A stretch of DNA of 64,000 bases from Spiroplasma endosymbiont of Lasioglossum villosulum (GCF_964020195.1 NZ_OZ026539.1:1368299-1432298), one strand, 5' to 3'; shown: positions 1 through 9,210, counted from the first letter of the stretch. Notes: generated by a model from the letters alone, not told the origin. Numbers and translations are program-made.

Positions 1-783
1 AAACATTTAGTTTCGGGATCGCTATGAATATCATCAGCTATTATTACAATTGCTAGTTTAAACATTATTAGTACTCAAGTAAATAGTAATGAGGATATAG
101 ATTTTAAAAAGGCATTTACTACTTTAATTAAATGAGAAGTACTTGGCAATACTACTATTTCACTCTTTGTTTCATTTCTAAAGAAATGTTTAACAAATTT
201 CGGTAATAGTCAATTAGAAAAAACTTTATTTTATAAAGTATGAAATAAAATAAAAGATAAAGTATTTACTAATACTACTGAAATAACTAACCTTAATTTT
301 GAGGAAATAAAAACTAAAATTAATATTCTTGAAACAAATAAAAATACATTAGAAACACAAATGAAAGAGTTTTCAAACTTATGTCAACAATTAGTTACAA
401 AGTTTAAAACTCTTTTAAATAATAATACTGAAAATAATATTATATTAACCATTGAAGAAAACATTAATAACAATCTTAAAGCATATTCAATAATTACTAA
501 TGAATTAATAAAAATTATTGCTACTTTCGCAGTTTTCACTAGCGGAGTATCTTTTGCTAGTTCTATAAGTATTATAAAAAACGATATAGCCAATGATTTA
601 CCTTTAACTCCAACATCCTTTGTTAAAACTTTTACTGCTCTTGAAACTATTATTGTATCCTTTTTAGCATTAATAATTTTTAAATTAAAATTTAATCTAT
701 TTGAAAATGGATTAAAAAATATTAAACACTCATTATTATGACAATGCATAAATTGGGAGCGTGTCGAAGATGTCGATAACTAA
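1..783 (+). pseudogene. Membrane protein, 5' part interrupted by prophage remnant (partial at window edge)
   Basis: The frame is open from the first base and contains several TGA codons read as Trp. It encodes hydrophobic segments near the start (around SGSLWISSAIITIASL) and near the end (IIATFAVFTSGVSFASS and VSFLALIIFKL) around a charged, coiled-coil-like middle. The last ten codons (WERVEDVDN) and the stop lie inside the inverted end of the inserted element, so this C-terminus is artificial. The frame can be rejoined with 7003-7731 after removing 753-7004. I do not recognise the family; the start lies outside the window. Confidence 0.6.
753..780 (+). repeat. Left inverted terminal repeat of prophage remnant
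   Basis: Begins TTGGGAGCGTGTCGAAG and pairs as an inverted repeat with 6975-7002, about 22 of 28 positions matching. It lies exactly where the flanking membrane-protein frame is broken. Confidence 0.6.
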
Positions 784-840
784 AAAGTTTTAAAAATAGC
801 TCCTTTCTTTTTTAAACCCTTAAATTAAAAATAAATGACA

Positions 841-872
841 AAAGACGAGAATAAAAATCTTGTCTTTTTTTG
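841..872 (+). terminator. Hairpin plus T-run near prophage left end
   Basis: AAAGACGAGA and TCTTGTCTTT form a stem with a short A-rich loop followed by seven T. The equivalent hairpin in the other prophage copy (60918-60952) is a perfect stem, so the structure is conserved. It could end transcripts entering from the broken membrane gene. Confidence 0.55.
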
Positions 873-1029
873 TAATTGTAAAATTTTAAAATTTTTAATA
901 AACCTCTTTAACACTATTATCAACACGTGTTAGGGAACTAAAAAAGTGAACTACAACACAGTTGTTAAAAATAGTAGCTAGCATGTGGACTTGCATGGAT
1001 AAATAAAAAGTGGAGTGATACCTAATAAA

Positions 1030-1170
1030 ATATACTAACCAGAAATGGTAATTCTTGGGGTGGGAGCGAATTGGAAACTAGTATATATAGACCTGTTGTA
1101 GGGACCTATTGTATTAATTCTATTCTTTATTTAACCAACCTTGCCACTCCCCAGTGAGCAAGTGTTGGTT
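1030..1170 (+). ncRNA. Candidate prophage structured RNA (three-way junction) ending in a terminator
   Basis: An 8-bp stem (ATATACTA 1030-1037 with TAGTATAT 1079-1086) encloses two adjacent hairpins: ACCA-GAAA-TGGT (1038-1049) and AATTC-13-nt G-rich loop-GAATT (1050-1072), followed by single-stranded GGAAAC. The other prophage copy keeps all stems and changes only the tetraloop from GAAA to GTAA, both GNRA loops. A strong terminator hairpin follows at 1133. No open reading frame of note overlaps. The function is unknown; a packaging RNA, a regulator or an origin element are possibilities. Confidence 0.45.
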
Positions 1171-1200
1171 TTATTTTTTATTTTTTTTGAAAAATTTTTT
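1133..1200 (+). terminator. Strong intrinsic terminator in prophage leader
   Basis: AACCAAC (1133-1139) pairs with GTTGGTT (1164-1170), the stem continues through TTGC/GCAA and ACT/AGT, and a long T-rich tract follows. The same hairpin is at 60628-60665 in the other copy. Confidence 0.75.
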
Positions 1201-1325
1201 TGGGCGAGAAAATAAATTTCAAACTTGTAAAAAAAATTGAGCGGGGCCGGTTCAATTAAAATATTAATTTGTTTAACACAAATTAAATAAATATTGAATC
1301 GAATGCCTCAATGTTTTTTAAAATT
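1197..1325. other. Non-coding insert specific to the left prophage copy
   Basis: About 115 bp here (including the unusually GC-rich GAGCGGGGCCGG) are absent from the leader of the other copy, where the sequences before and after join directly. No coding frame seen. Confidence 0.5.
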
Positions 1326-1405
1326 TCACAATTTATTTTTGAGCCCAGTTTTCATGGAATGAATAAAACGAATAGTAGTAGTATTAATAATCTAAACATC
1401 AAAAT

Positions 1406-1439
1406 ATATGTTCTTTATGCTAGAAGCAACAGAACATAT
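1406..1439 (+). promoter_or_regulatory. Inverted repeat upstream of the first prophage gene
   Basis: ATATGTTCT (1406-1414) and AGAACATAT (1431-1439) form a perfect 9-bp inverted repeat 16 bp before the first prophage start codon, just ahead of its ribosome binding site AGGAAAGG. It is conserved in the other copy (60496-60529). It could be a repressor operator or a 5' UTR hairpin. Confidence 0.5.
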
Positions 1440-1454
1440 TAGGAAAGGATTATT

Positions 1455-1973
1455 ATGCAAATAGAATTTAAAAAAGAACAAATTGTTAAAGATAAACCAC
1501 AATCTATTCTTATTGATTATGTTGAATATAAATTATCACTTCCAAAATGAATGATTAAAAATAATTCTTTTATTGTTGATAACAGTTACACATATTGAGT
1601 TTTTAATTTAGAAAATATTAAAAGAGAATTAAGTGGTAATGAATTAATAAAATTATTAGAACCATATATTAAAGACCAAAAAATAACTGTTAATAAACCA
1701 ATTACTCCAAAAGAATATTATCTTAATGATATAAAACTTGAACCATTAACATTTTATGAACAGCATAATAGTTGATTTATGGGTGAAATAACTGATAACA
1801 AAACTAAAATTACTAATCCTTGTTTTAAATATAACATTACGTGAGAAGAAAACAGAAAAGGTTTTAAAATAAATAATCCATATAAACATGATGATTTACC
1901 AATTAATTATTTAGTTACTTCTTATAAGGAAATTTCAACTCATAATGAAAAAGTATTTTTGTTGAACATGTAA
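1455..1973 (+). CDS. Prophage early protein A (unknown)
   Basis: 172-residue protein with four Trp-encoding TGA codons, start supported by AGGAAAGG eight bases upstream. Charged, soluble, no signal peptide; a motif near the C-terminus (WEENRKGFKINNPYKHDD) is fully conserved in the other prophage copy, where the gene carries an in-frame stop. First gene of the prophage transcription unit; its end overlaps the next gene. Function not recognised. Confidence 0.75.
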
Positions 1974-2115
1974 ACAAAATAAATTAGATTATTTATTCTT
2001 TAATACTAATGATATAAAAACAAGAAAATATTTTTTAAGAGATAAAAATAGTAAAGCGATTTGTTATGACTGTATTTTAAATATTAGGTTAAGTAGGAGG
2101 TATAAATATGGATAA
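1945..2115 (+). CDS. Small prophage zinc-ribbon protein
   Basis: 56 residues starting MKKYFCWTCKQNKLDY, with a second Cys pair CYDC near the end, so a four-cysteine zinc ribbon is likely. It overlaps the preceding gene by 29 bp and the next by 8 bp, typical of translationally coupled phage genes. The homologue at 59820-59990 conserves all four cysteines. It may bind nucleic acid; the exact role is unknown. Confidence 0.65.
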
Positions 2116-2263
2116 AGAAAAATTAATTTATTATCTTGATAATGAATTTATGGAATTACTTAAAGATGATATTAGTGATGAAATTAAAATTAATATTAGT
2201 AATTGAAAACTTAAATTAATAATGAAATTACAAGAAAAAATTCAAAATGGTGAATTTGATTAA
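2108..2263 (+). CDS. Small prophage protein, GEF-tail family
   Basis: 51 residues, starting MDKEKLIYYLDNEF and ending KIQNGEFD, preceded by AAGTAGGAGGT. It belongs to a family of about 50-residue proteins in both prophages that begin M(N/D)KEK and end in G-(E/Q)-F-(D/N). In the other copy this slot holds a different, Cys-rich 67-residue protein, so the locus is a variable cassette. Function unknown. Confidence 0.6.
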
Positions 2264-2265
2264 TT

Positions 2266-2703
2266 ATGCAATATGACTTAATTATTGGAATTGACCCCGC
2301 TGGTATTGGTAATAATGGAATTGTTATATATTCAAATGAAACTAATAGTATTGTTTTAAATAAAACATTTAAAACAATAACTATTTTAGAAAGTAAAGAT
2401 TTTTATAAAATATATTTTCAAATAACTAAAAACAAATTTATTGATAAAAAAATATTAGTTATTGTAGAAAATTTCTTTTTAACTTCAAAACAATTATTAA
2501 CTAATCCATTAGCAACACCTAAAATTATTGGTGCATTAATGGTATTAGTAGAAGACGTTATGAATTGAGATTTTCAAGAAAGTGAACCAAAAAATAAAAC
2601 TAAAATAGAAAATTATAAAGGAAATATAAAATTTACAAAACATGAACAAGATGCATATAAACATATTCAATATTATTTAAGGAATTATAAAAATGAAAGA
2701 TAA
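2266..2703 (+). CDS. RuvC-like Holliday junction resolvase (phage type)
   Basis: 145 residues with an RNase H-fold signature: GIDPAG at residues 8-13 supplies the first catalytic Asp, VIVENFF around residue 66 the second acidic residue, and HEQDAYKH near the C-terminus the last ones. This matches phage and poxvirus RuvC-like resolvases, which cut branched DNA intermediates. It starts 2 bp after the preceding stop and overlaps the next start by 11 bp. The homologue at 59187-59615 is well conserved apart from its last residues. Confidence 0.7.
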
Positions 2704-2986
2704 AGCAAATTATGTCAAATTAACAGTAAAACTGAGTAACACTATTGAAGCAAAATATTACGAAAAAGGTAATAAAGAATTATATTATAGTGTTCGTGGT
2801 CAATGAAATGGATTAAACTACGTTACTTTAATTTTTAATAACCCAAAACTTTATAGACGCTGTATTTTATTAAACAAAAATGATGAAATTATTGTAACTG
2901 GTCAAATCTTTAACACTTTAAACATTCCTAAAAATCGTGCATTTTGTTCAATAAATGTTAAATGATTTAAAAAATGAAAAGAGTAA
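2693..2986 (+). CDS. Prophage protein, possibly OB-fold ssDNA-binding
   Basis: 97 residues, alternating beta-strand-like pattern with conserved SVRGQWNGLNYVTLIF and a Lys/Trp-rich C-terminus (NVKWFKKWKE). Its size, strand pattern and place directly after the resolvase suggest a single-strand or branched DNA-binding protein, but I see no diagnostic SSB motif. Almost identical to 58514-58807 in the other copy, which suggests functional constraint. Confidence 0.5.
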
Positions 2987-2989
2987 AAA

Positions 2990-3148
2990 ATGATATTATG
3001 AAAATTTTTATTAATAGTACCAATATTAATAACAAGTATAACACTAATAATATTTTTAATATTTATTATTAAAGAATTAAAAAATGAATATAAAGTATTA
3101 AAAATATTAAATGAAATTGCTAATCAAATTGAAAATAAGGAGAAATAA
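2990..3148 (+). CDS. Small prophage membrane protein
   Basis: 52 residues: one long N-terminal transmembrane helix (LLIVPILITSITLIIFLIF) and a charged cytoplasmic tail. Found only in the left copy. One TGA codon at residue 4. Size fits a holin, spanin-like or virion membrane protein, but nothing decides between them. Confidence 0.55.
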
Positions 3149-3149
3149 T

Positions 3150-3293
3150 ATGAAATATGAAGATAAATGTTCTATGTGCAATAAAGTAAAAGAAAACTTT
3201 TTATCCAATACCTGTAATAGTTGTTGATTAGAAGCAGTTAATAAATGAAATAGAAGAAGTTGAGGAAATTTAGGAGACTTTGATAATGAATAA
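3150..3293 (+). CDS. Small prophage zinc-ribbon protein
   Basis: 47 residues with two Cys pairs (CSMC and CNSC) about 16 residues apart, then a Trp/Arg-rich tail (WNRRSWGNLG). A zinc ribbon is likely. It starts two bases after the preceding stop and overlaps the next gene. A frameshifted relative lies at 57998-58104. Confidence 0.6.
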
Positions 3294-3423
3294 AGAAAAA
3301 TTACTTAAATATATGAAAGATATAATTAAATGAACTAAAAAAATTAATTATACAAACTCTGATTTTGACAAAAATATTTTAAATTTATTAATTGAAAAAA
3401 TAGAAAAAGGTGAATTTGACTAA
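3286..3423 (+). CDS. Small prophage protein, GEF-tail family
   Basis: 45 residues, MNKEKLLKYMKDIIK at the start and LIEKIEKGEFD at the end. Paralogue of 2108-2263 and 4817-4975; mostly helical and charged. It overlaps both neighbours by a few bases. Function unknown. Confidence 0.6.
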
Positions 3424-3659
3424 TGATAATATTACCTACTTTGTTTGAAAATAAAGATGAAATTGAAATATTATCACCATTTCCAAAAGTAATTCATACA
3501 AGTAATGATATTAGAGCAATTATTTTAAGACAATACCCAAATGTTAAATCCAAACACATAATTGTTTCGGACCCAGAAAGTAATGTTGCATTAATAGTTG
3601 GTGATAATGATGTTTATCAAGGTTGAATTAAAGTAACAATTAAAAAATTAGAAAATTAA
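3423..3659 (+). CDS. Conserved small prophage protein
   Basis: 78 residues with a compact hydrophobic/charged pattern (MIILPTLFENKDEIEILS then KHIIVSDPESNVALIVGDND). Stop-start overlap with the preceding gene by one base. The other copy (57749-57994) is nearly identical up to the last few residues. Function not recognised. Confidence 0.65.
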
Positions 3660-3673
3660 AGGAGCATAAACAA

Positions 3674-3787
3674 ATGCATAAGGAAAAAATTAAAATTAGA
3701 AATTATGAATTTGAATTAAATTCTTATGTAGTAGATTCCTTATTGGATGTTATAAGAGAACTGATAAAAACAAACAAAGGAGAATAA
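3674..3787 (+). CDS. Very small conserved prophage protein
   Basis: 37 residues, MHKEKIKIRNYEFELNSYVV then DSLLDVIRELIKTNKGE, preceded by AAAGGAGC. The homologue at 57431-57544 differs at only a few positions, which supports real translation despite the size. Confidence 0.6.
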   Translation: MHKEKIKIRNYEFELNSYVVDSLLDVIRELIKTNKGE

Positions 3788-3790
3788 ATT

Positions 3791-3976
3791 ATGTTAGATG
3801 AAATTTTAAAAGTAATTTTTGATAGAACAGATAAACAAGAATTAATTTATATGATAGAAAGATTAATTCTTGTTACTAAAAATCCGTCAGAAACAAAAAA
3901 ATGACTTATTAAAGAATTTGATAAAAATCATTATATTTTAGAAAAATTATTGAATATGAACGGAGAAGTTAAATAA
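3791..3976 (+). CDS. Small prophage protein (broken in the other copy)
   Basis: 61 residues, helical and charged, preceded by AAAGGAG. One TGA (Trp). The counterpart at 57242-57427 has a TAA at codon 23, so only this copy can make the full protein. Overlaps the next start by one base. Confidence 0.6.
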
Positions 3977-4800
3977 TGCCAAATGAAAATACACAATCAA
4001 ATTATATTTTAACTAAATTAATTAGAACTGGAATAAGTCCAATTTGTGCAATGATTGGTACAAGTGCTTATTATGGTCAAGTAATTGCAAATCCAGTATT
4101 AGGTTCAATTAATAGTTTATTATTTGGTAAAAAATTAGGTTTAGATATATGAAATTTAAATCAAAGACCAAATACTAAAACTAAATTAATTAATAGTAGT
4201 AAAAAAATATTACTAGGTTTAGGAACAATTGGTTTAGCAAATTATAGTAAATGAACAGAAAATAATATTAATCCTATTATTCCAACAACACCAACTCCAA
4301 TAACTACTACAACTACAACAGAAGGTCCTCCATGATTACTATTAAATAAACAAGAAAATCAGTCATTAATGGATTGAGATACATATATTAGTTTAAATGC
4401 TTATGGTATTTCAAATCTTATTAGTGGATTAACTGAATTAATACCTAATAAATTTGAAACAATAAGAAAGATTTGTAATATGGCTACTGGTGGTTGTTTA
4501 ATATCAAGTGGTGTTGCTATGGGTATTAATAATGATTTTAATAATGCTTATGCAGTTCCAACTATTGTTGCTGGTGCTTCTGAAATTATTCATAATTTAT
4601 TACCTATGGAAATTACACATCATAATGAAGAAATGCAAGAAACATCATTTCATGATGAAACTGCAAGATTAATTAATGACAATAGATTTACTATTAATAG
4701 TGAAACAACTAGTCAATATGGTAGTGATAATATAAGCGAAGTACCATTAAATAATGATAATGCTTCATTAAATTGAGATTATAATCACATGAGTTTATAA
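3976..4800 (+). CDS. Prophage membrane protein with Thr/Pro linker
   Basis: 274 residues. Hydrophobic Gly/Ala/Ser-rich segments around residues 17-50 and 70-85, a linker of Pro and Thr (PTTPTPITTTTTTEGPP), a second hydrophobic block near residues 165-210, and an acidic polar tail. Could be a virion membrane or lysis-associated protein. The tail holds ETARLI, an acidic-xxx-Leu-Ile motif. The copy at 56418-57242 has exactly the same length. Confidence 0.65.
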
Positions 4801-4816
4801 AGGAGGTGAATAATTT

Positions 4817-4975
4817 ATGAATAAAGAAAAAATAATTGAATATTATAATCAGGAAATAAAAACATATAAAGAAAGAATAGAAGAATTCAATAAAGAAATA
4901 TCTGTATTAGTAGAAATTATAAGTAATTCACAATCAATGATTGAAAGAATTAATGCTGGTCAATTTGATGAATAA
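4817..4975 (+). CDS. Small prophage protein, GEF-tail family
   Basis: 52 residues with a coiled-coil middle (EIKTYKERIEEFNKEISV) and the C-terminal tag INAGQFDE. The ribosome binding site AGGAGGTGA is unusually strong. Counterpart 56243-56401. Confidence 0.6.
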   Translation: MNKEKIIEYYNQEIKTYKERIEEFNKEISVLVEIISNSQSMIERINAGQFDE

Positions 4976-5008
4976 TTAAAAATAAACAATTGAAAGGAAA
5001 ATATTCAG

Positions 5009-5197
5009 ATGAAAGAATTTTTACATGAATTAATAATTATTGGAACAAGTGTTGGAACATTAATTTGCAGAGAAATTATTGTTTTATTAAAAAGATTTAT
5101 CACAACTCCAAAACATGTTAGAGCAAATAACAAAATTATAAAACATCAAAAAAAATTAGCAAAATTAAATGAAAAAATTAATAAAGAAAATAAATAA
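5009..5197 (+). CDS. Small prophage membrane protein, holin-like in size
   Basis: 62 residues: N-terminal hydrophobic helix (LIIIGTSVGTLICREIIVLL) followed by a strongly basic tail. Differs at one residue from 55817-56005. Position before scaffold and capsid genes; the topology would suit a holin or a minor virion protein. Confidence 0.55.
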   Translation: MKEFLHELIIIGTSVGTLICREIIVLLKRFITTPKHVRANNKIIKHQKKLAKLNEKINKENK

Positions 5198-5212
5198 TAA
5201 AGGGTGATGTAA

Positions 5213-5587
5213 ATGTTAGAAAATGAAGATAATGTTCAACAAACAACTGAACCTTTAACTGAAAATAATGCTCAACAAGAAATAGAAAATAAAGTTAATG
5301 AAGCAAAAAATAAGTTAAATAAACTTAATCAAGAAATTAAAGAAAAAGAAATAATTAATATATTTAAAAAATATCAAGTTAAAACTGAATTTTATGATTT
5401 TTTAAAATTTAAAACTAATAATTTAGAAAATTCAAAAATTGAAGAAACTATTAAAAAAATTATTAAAGAACAACCAGTATTTAAAGAAATAATTAATACA
5501 GGTGGTAAACAACAAACAATAATAACAAATCAACAAAATTCAATAAAAAGTACATTATTGGATTATAAAAAAAATAATAATTTATAA
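5213..5587 (+). CDS. Scaffold-like protein upstream of capsid gene
   Basis: 124 residues, acidic N-terminus, central coiled coil (EIENKVNEAKNKLNKLNQEI), then a globular region with FYDFLKFK. This composition and its place directly before the capsid gene are those of small phage scaffolding proteins (GP20/DUF4355 type). Start supported by AAAGGGTGATG upstream. Homologue 55423-55800. Confidence 0.55.
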   Translation: MLENEDNVQQTTEPLTENNAQQEIENKVNEAKNKLNKLNQEIKEKEIINIFKKYQVKTEFYDFLKFKTNNLENSKIEETIKKIIKEQPVFKEIINTGGKQQTIITNQQNSIKSTLLDYKKNNNL

Positions 5588-5605
5588 CAGAAAGGAAATC
5601 AAAAA

Positions 5606-5767
5606 ATGGCAATACAATTCAATAAAAATTTAGATAATACCGAAAAATTAGTAGAAGCACCAGAGTTTATAGAATTTTATAAACAATCAAATTCACCATG
5701 AGCAAGTTTTTTTCCTATCGAAATGGTTAATTCAACAAAAATTGAATTTATAGTTGCTAAATTGTAA
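5606..5767 (+). pseudogene. Major capsid protein, 5' fragment cut by IS30
   Basis: The first 50 or so residues match the N-terminus of the capsid protein at 54232-55404 (VEAPEFIEF, NSPWA, FFP, IEFIV) and then run into the IS30 end at 5755, stopping after four foreign codons. The remaining 340 residues are missing from this copy. Confidence 0.8.
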
Positions 5768-6835
5768 AGGTAAGTGCAACTAAATTATTTTTCTATCCAA
5801 ATATTCGATTGGTGAAAGATAATTTAGTATTTTTCTTGGTCTTTGGTTTAAAGACAATATAAATTTATGAACTTCATTTTTATTAGTTTTTGAAAAAATA
5901 AATTTTTTAGGAAATTTTTCTCTAATTAAACCATTAGTATTTTCATTAGTACCTCTTTGTCAAGGTGAATATGGATTGGCAAAATAAATTTTTATATCTA
6001 AATTTTTTTCAAGTTGTTGTCAATTTGAAAATTCTTTGCCACGATCAAAAGTAATAGTTTTAACAATGTTTTTAGGAAGAATTGATAAATAATAACTAAC
6101 ATTTTTATTAATAACTTTAGTAGTTCTGTTTTTAACTAATATTGCTAAAGTAAATCGTGATACTCTTTCAACTAAAGTTATTAAACATGATTTGCTTTTA
6201 CCTCGTGATGATACTATAGTATCTCCTTCTCAATGACCAAGTGTTATACGATCATTAACATTTATATCTCGTTCTTTAATTGATTTACCATTAAACTTGC
6301 CACGATTTTCTTTAGATTTTCGTTTTTTACCTTTTCTTCTTAAATTTTTACTAGTAACTTTATCAAGCATTCCAAAATAAATTCAAGTATAAATTGTTTT
6401 AAAACTAATAACTCACTCTTTATGAAAATTTTTAATTCTGCCATAAATTTGTTCAGGTGATCAACCTAATAGTAATTTTTGTTGTACATATTTTACTAAA
6501 TTCTTATTTTTAAACTTATGAAAACTAATATGTGATTGTTTTCGATTTTCAGCTTTATTTTGTGCAATTAATGAAAAATAATGATTATTATCTTTATTTC
6601 TATTAATTTCTCGAATAATAGTACTAATACTTCGATTAAGATTTTTAGCTATTTCACTAATTTTAAATTTAAATTTCAATTGATTCTCAATATAAATCCT
6701 TTCATCTATGCCAAGATGTTTATAACTCATATAAAAACTCCTTACTTTTTTCTAAACTAAATTTAGCATTATGAAATTTTTATATGAGAATTTTTTGCAA
6801 TTTTATTTACTTGCACTTACAAGTATAACTCAGCA
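5755..6835 (-). mobile_element. IS30-family insertion sequence, copy A (1081 bp)
   Basis: Same length as copy B (21490-22570) and apparently identical, in opposite orientation. Imperfect terminal repeats of about 30 bp start TGCTAAATTG at one end and TGCTGAGTTA at the other and share GTAAGTGCAA. No target duplication is visible: the left flank is capsid gene, the right flank unrelated, which fits later recombination or deletion at this copy. Confidence 0.85.
5780..6730 (-). CDS. IS30-family transposase
   Basis: 316 residues, five or more TGA Trp codons. N-terminal helix-turn-helix (KISEIAKNLNRSISTIIREI) binds the element ends; the DDE catalytic core shows Asp in LGHWEGDTI, Asp in TFDRGKEFS and Glu in GTNENTNGLIREK. 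It cuts and joins the ends of its own element. Full length and free of stops, so probably active. Confidence 0.9.
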
Positions 6836-7002
6836 CTTTAATAAGAGTTTTTGTGTTATAAAAGTAAGTATTATTATTGACTAATATTTTTCAAGTGTTA
6901 AGATTAACATACAATTGCATATTGAAGTCAAAATTATTCTCGTCTAACTTTATAATTTTAAGACAAATTTGAATCTTATTGACAACATCGGTACGCTCCC
7001 AA
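6836..7002. other. Right end of prophage remnant, non-coding
   Basis: 167 bp between the IS30 copy and the resumption of the host gene; no gene seen. It ends in the inverted repeat 6975-7002 (GTACGCTCCCAA at its outer edge). It shares the short string AGACGAGAATAA, in inverted orientation, with the left end. Confidence 0.5.
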
Positions 7003-7731
7003 AAAATTATTAATAAACCTACTGTTAGTGAAGCAGATATTGAATTAGAATATGAAAAAATAACTGCTTTAAAAAGATGATATGATTTAAATTTTATTAA
7101 ACTAGAATTTAATTTAAATGAAATACAAAAAATTTTAGAAATACAAACTTTAAATCCTAATAATGACTACAATAACAATATTTGTAAAAATATTAAATAT
7201 TTATTTACTTGATTAATATCAATAGTATCTTCGATGACACTTGATAGTTATTTTGATATTATTACTGCTCAAATAAGTGCTAACAAAAAAATAGATTTTA
7301 TAAAAGATTTAAAGCTACTAATAACTAAAGAAAATATAATAGTTGCAATAATAGCCCAAATTGGTTTTTCATTTAAACTTAATATTACTGATTTTTGTTG
7401 AGAAAGATTTAAAAATACATATACTTGTCAAGCATTAAGTTATATATGTAATTTTCCTAAAAAATGTTATCAGTCTGTTTACTCAAATAATTCATTTTTC
7501 CAATTAAGTTCAAATATTACTGAAGAAAATTTAGAAAAATTAGTCAAAAATTATTATGAAAAATTTGATAAAAATATTAAAATCTTAGAAAAAATAAATA
7601 TTAAATTAAATGATACTATTAATACAAGTAATCGATTAAATATTAATAAAATTAATAATTCTCAACTACCACCATTATTAAAAACACTACAAAAAATAGA
7701 ATCAAATATTATTTCAATACCAATTAACTAA
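7003..7731 (+). pseudogene. Membrane protein, 3' part of the gene broken at 752
   Basis: Open frame to TAA at 7729 with no plausible start or ribosome binding site at its beginning. Encodes charged helices with hydrophobic stretches (YLFTWLISIVSSMTLDS and IIVAIIAQIGFSF) and a cysteine cluster (CQALSYICNFPKKC). Deleting the element leaves the reading frame of 1-752 continuous into this part. It is followed by a terminator. Confidence 0.55.
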
Positions 7732-7761
7732 AAATATTGTCAAATAACTTTTTTATAAAAT

Positions 7762-7797
7762 AAAAAAGGAATAATTGTTATGATTATTCCTTTTTAT
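7762..7797. terminator. Bidirectional terminator
   Basis: AAAAAGGAATAAT and ATTATTCCTTTTT form a stem with a 7-nt loop between two convergent genes, with T-runs on both strands. Confidence 0.85.
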
Positions 7798-7801
7798 AAC
7801 T

Positions 7802-9196
7802 TTATTTACTTGTACTATAATTTTTCATATATTGAACTAATGTTTTAATTAATACACCCATACCACGATCATTTTTATAAGCAGTTCCTGCAATATCTAA
7901 ATGTAAAAATGGTTTATCTTCACTAAATTCTTTTAAAAATGCAGCAGCATTTGATGAACCACCATATGGATCTTTAGAAAGATTACTTAAATCAGCTATT
8001 TTAGATGAACGCATATTTAAAATATTTTGTTGATGAATTGGCATTCTTCAAATTTCCTCATTAGTTTGTTGTGATGATAAATCAAAATCATTAAATAATT
8101 TATCATCAGTAGCAAAAGCACCAGTCATATAGCTACCTAATGCCACTAGCATTGCACCAGTTAAAGTTGATAATTCAATAATACGATTTGCTTTTCCTTT
8201 ACGTAAAGCATATGTCATACCATCTGCTAATACCAATCTTCCTTCTGCATCGGTATTATTAATTTCTACAGTTTTACCATTCATTGAAGTAAAAACTGTT
8301 TCTACTAAAGTAGCATGACCACCAATCTTATTTTCTGTTAAACAAGCAACAGCGACAAAGTTTATTTTTAATTGTAATTTAGCAGCAGCAATGGCAGCAT
8401 TACATACACTAGCTGCACCCGACATATCAAATTTCATACCTTTCATTGCTGAAGAAGGTTTTAGTGAATAACCACCACTATCAAAAGTAATTCCTTTACC
8501 AACTAATCCCAAAATATCATCGGCATGCTGTGGATCACCTTTATATTCCAAAACAACAACACGAGCATCAAAATTACTTCCAGCATTAACTGCTAATAAT
8601 AAATTCATATTTAGCTCTGTTATTTCTTTTTGCCCTAAAACCTTTACTGATAAATTTTTAATACCTTTTGCTGTATCTTGAATTTTTTTTGCAAAAACTT
8701 CGGGATATAATAAATTAGGTGGCATATCTTGCAAATTACGTGCTAAATTAATACTTTCTCCTTGAATTTCGATCTGTTGTTGTGAAGTATAGCTAGGGAA
8801 TTTTGCTGTTGAAACAACATTATATTTAACTTTTTTTTCTTCATTCTTTTTACTTTTTAAAGTATATTCTTTAAAAGTACCAAATCATAATGCTTCATAT
8901 ATAGTTTGTAAAAGTATACTTTCATCTAAATTACTCGTAACAAAAGATTTGACATCAATATCCAAATCTTGACTATTATTACTACTAAAATTTACAAAAA
9001 AATTATAAACATCATTACGAGTTAAACCTTTACTATCACCTAAATATAGGTAATAAGTTTTATCTTCAGAAATTAATGTTAATTTATTTTTTTCTTTAGC
9101 AATCAATTCATGAGGAACTTTATCAGCAAATACCGCTGTTAATTTTAATTTTAATTCAAGTTTACTACTAACATTAAGTAGAATATTTTTATCCAT
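7802..9196 (-). CDS. pepA: Leucyl aminopeptidase (M17 family)
   Basis: 464 residues. Removes N-terminal amino acids from peptides in the cytoplasm, using two metal ions. The family signature NTDAEGRL is at residues 314-321; other metal and active-site elements are VGKGITFDSGGYSLKP (catalytic Lys and Asp) and KFDMSGAA. The N-terminal domain is divergent, as is usual. Two TGA Trp codons. Divergent from the oligoendopeptidase gene, with which it shares a 145-bp promoter region holding matching inverted 12-mers. Together they finish degradation of imported peptides, the amino-acid source of an auxotrophic mollicute. Confidence 0.93.
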
Positions 9197-9210
9197 ATTT
9201 TCACTCCTAA

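Larger units (their letters stand above)
753..7002 (+). mobile_element. Prophage remnant (left copy), early region only, with inverted ends
   Basis: The segment from about 783 to 5754 is a diverged, inverted duplicate of 55600-61020: same non-coding leader, same order of tiny overlapping genes, RuvC-like gene, membrane protein, scaffold-like gene and start of the capsid gene. Capsid sequence stops at 5754 where an IS30 copy begins; after the IS only 167 bp remain before an inverted copy of the left end. The remnant therefore lost its late genes, probably by an IS-associated deletion. Ends are supported by 28-bp imperfect inverted repeats at 753-780 and 6975-7002. Confidence 0.75.

Noticed and set aside
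1030-1090. Hammerhead or other known self-cleaving ribozyme in the prophage leader
   Set aside because: GGAAAC is present, but the CTGANGA core and cleavage triplet of a hammerhead are not.
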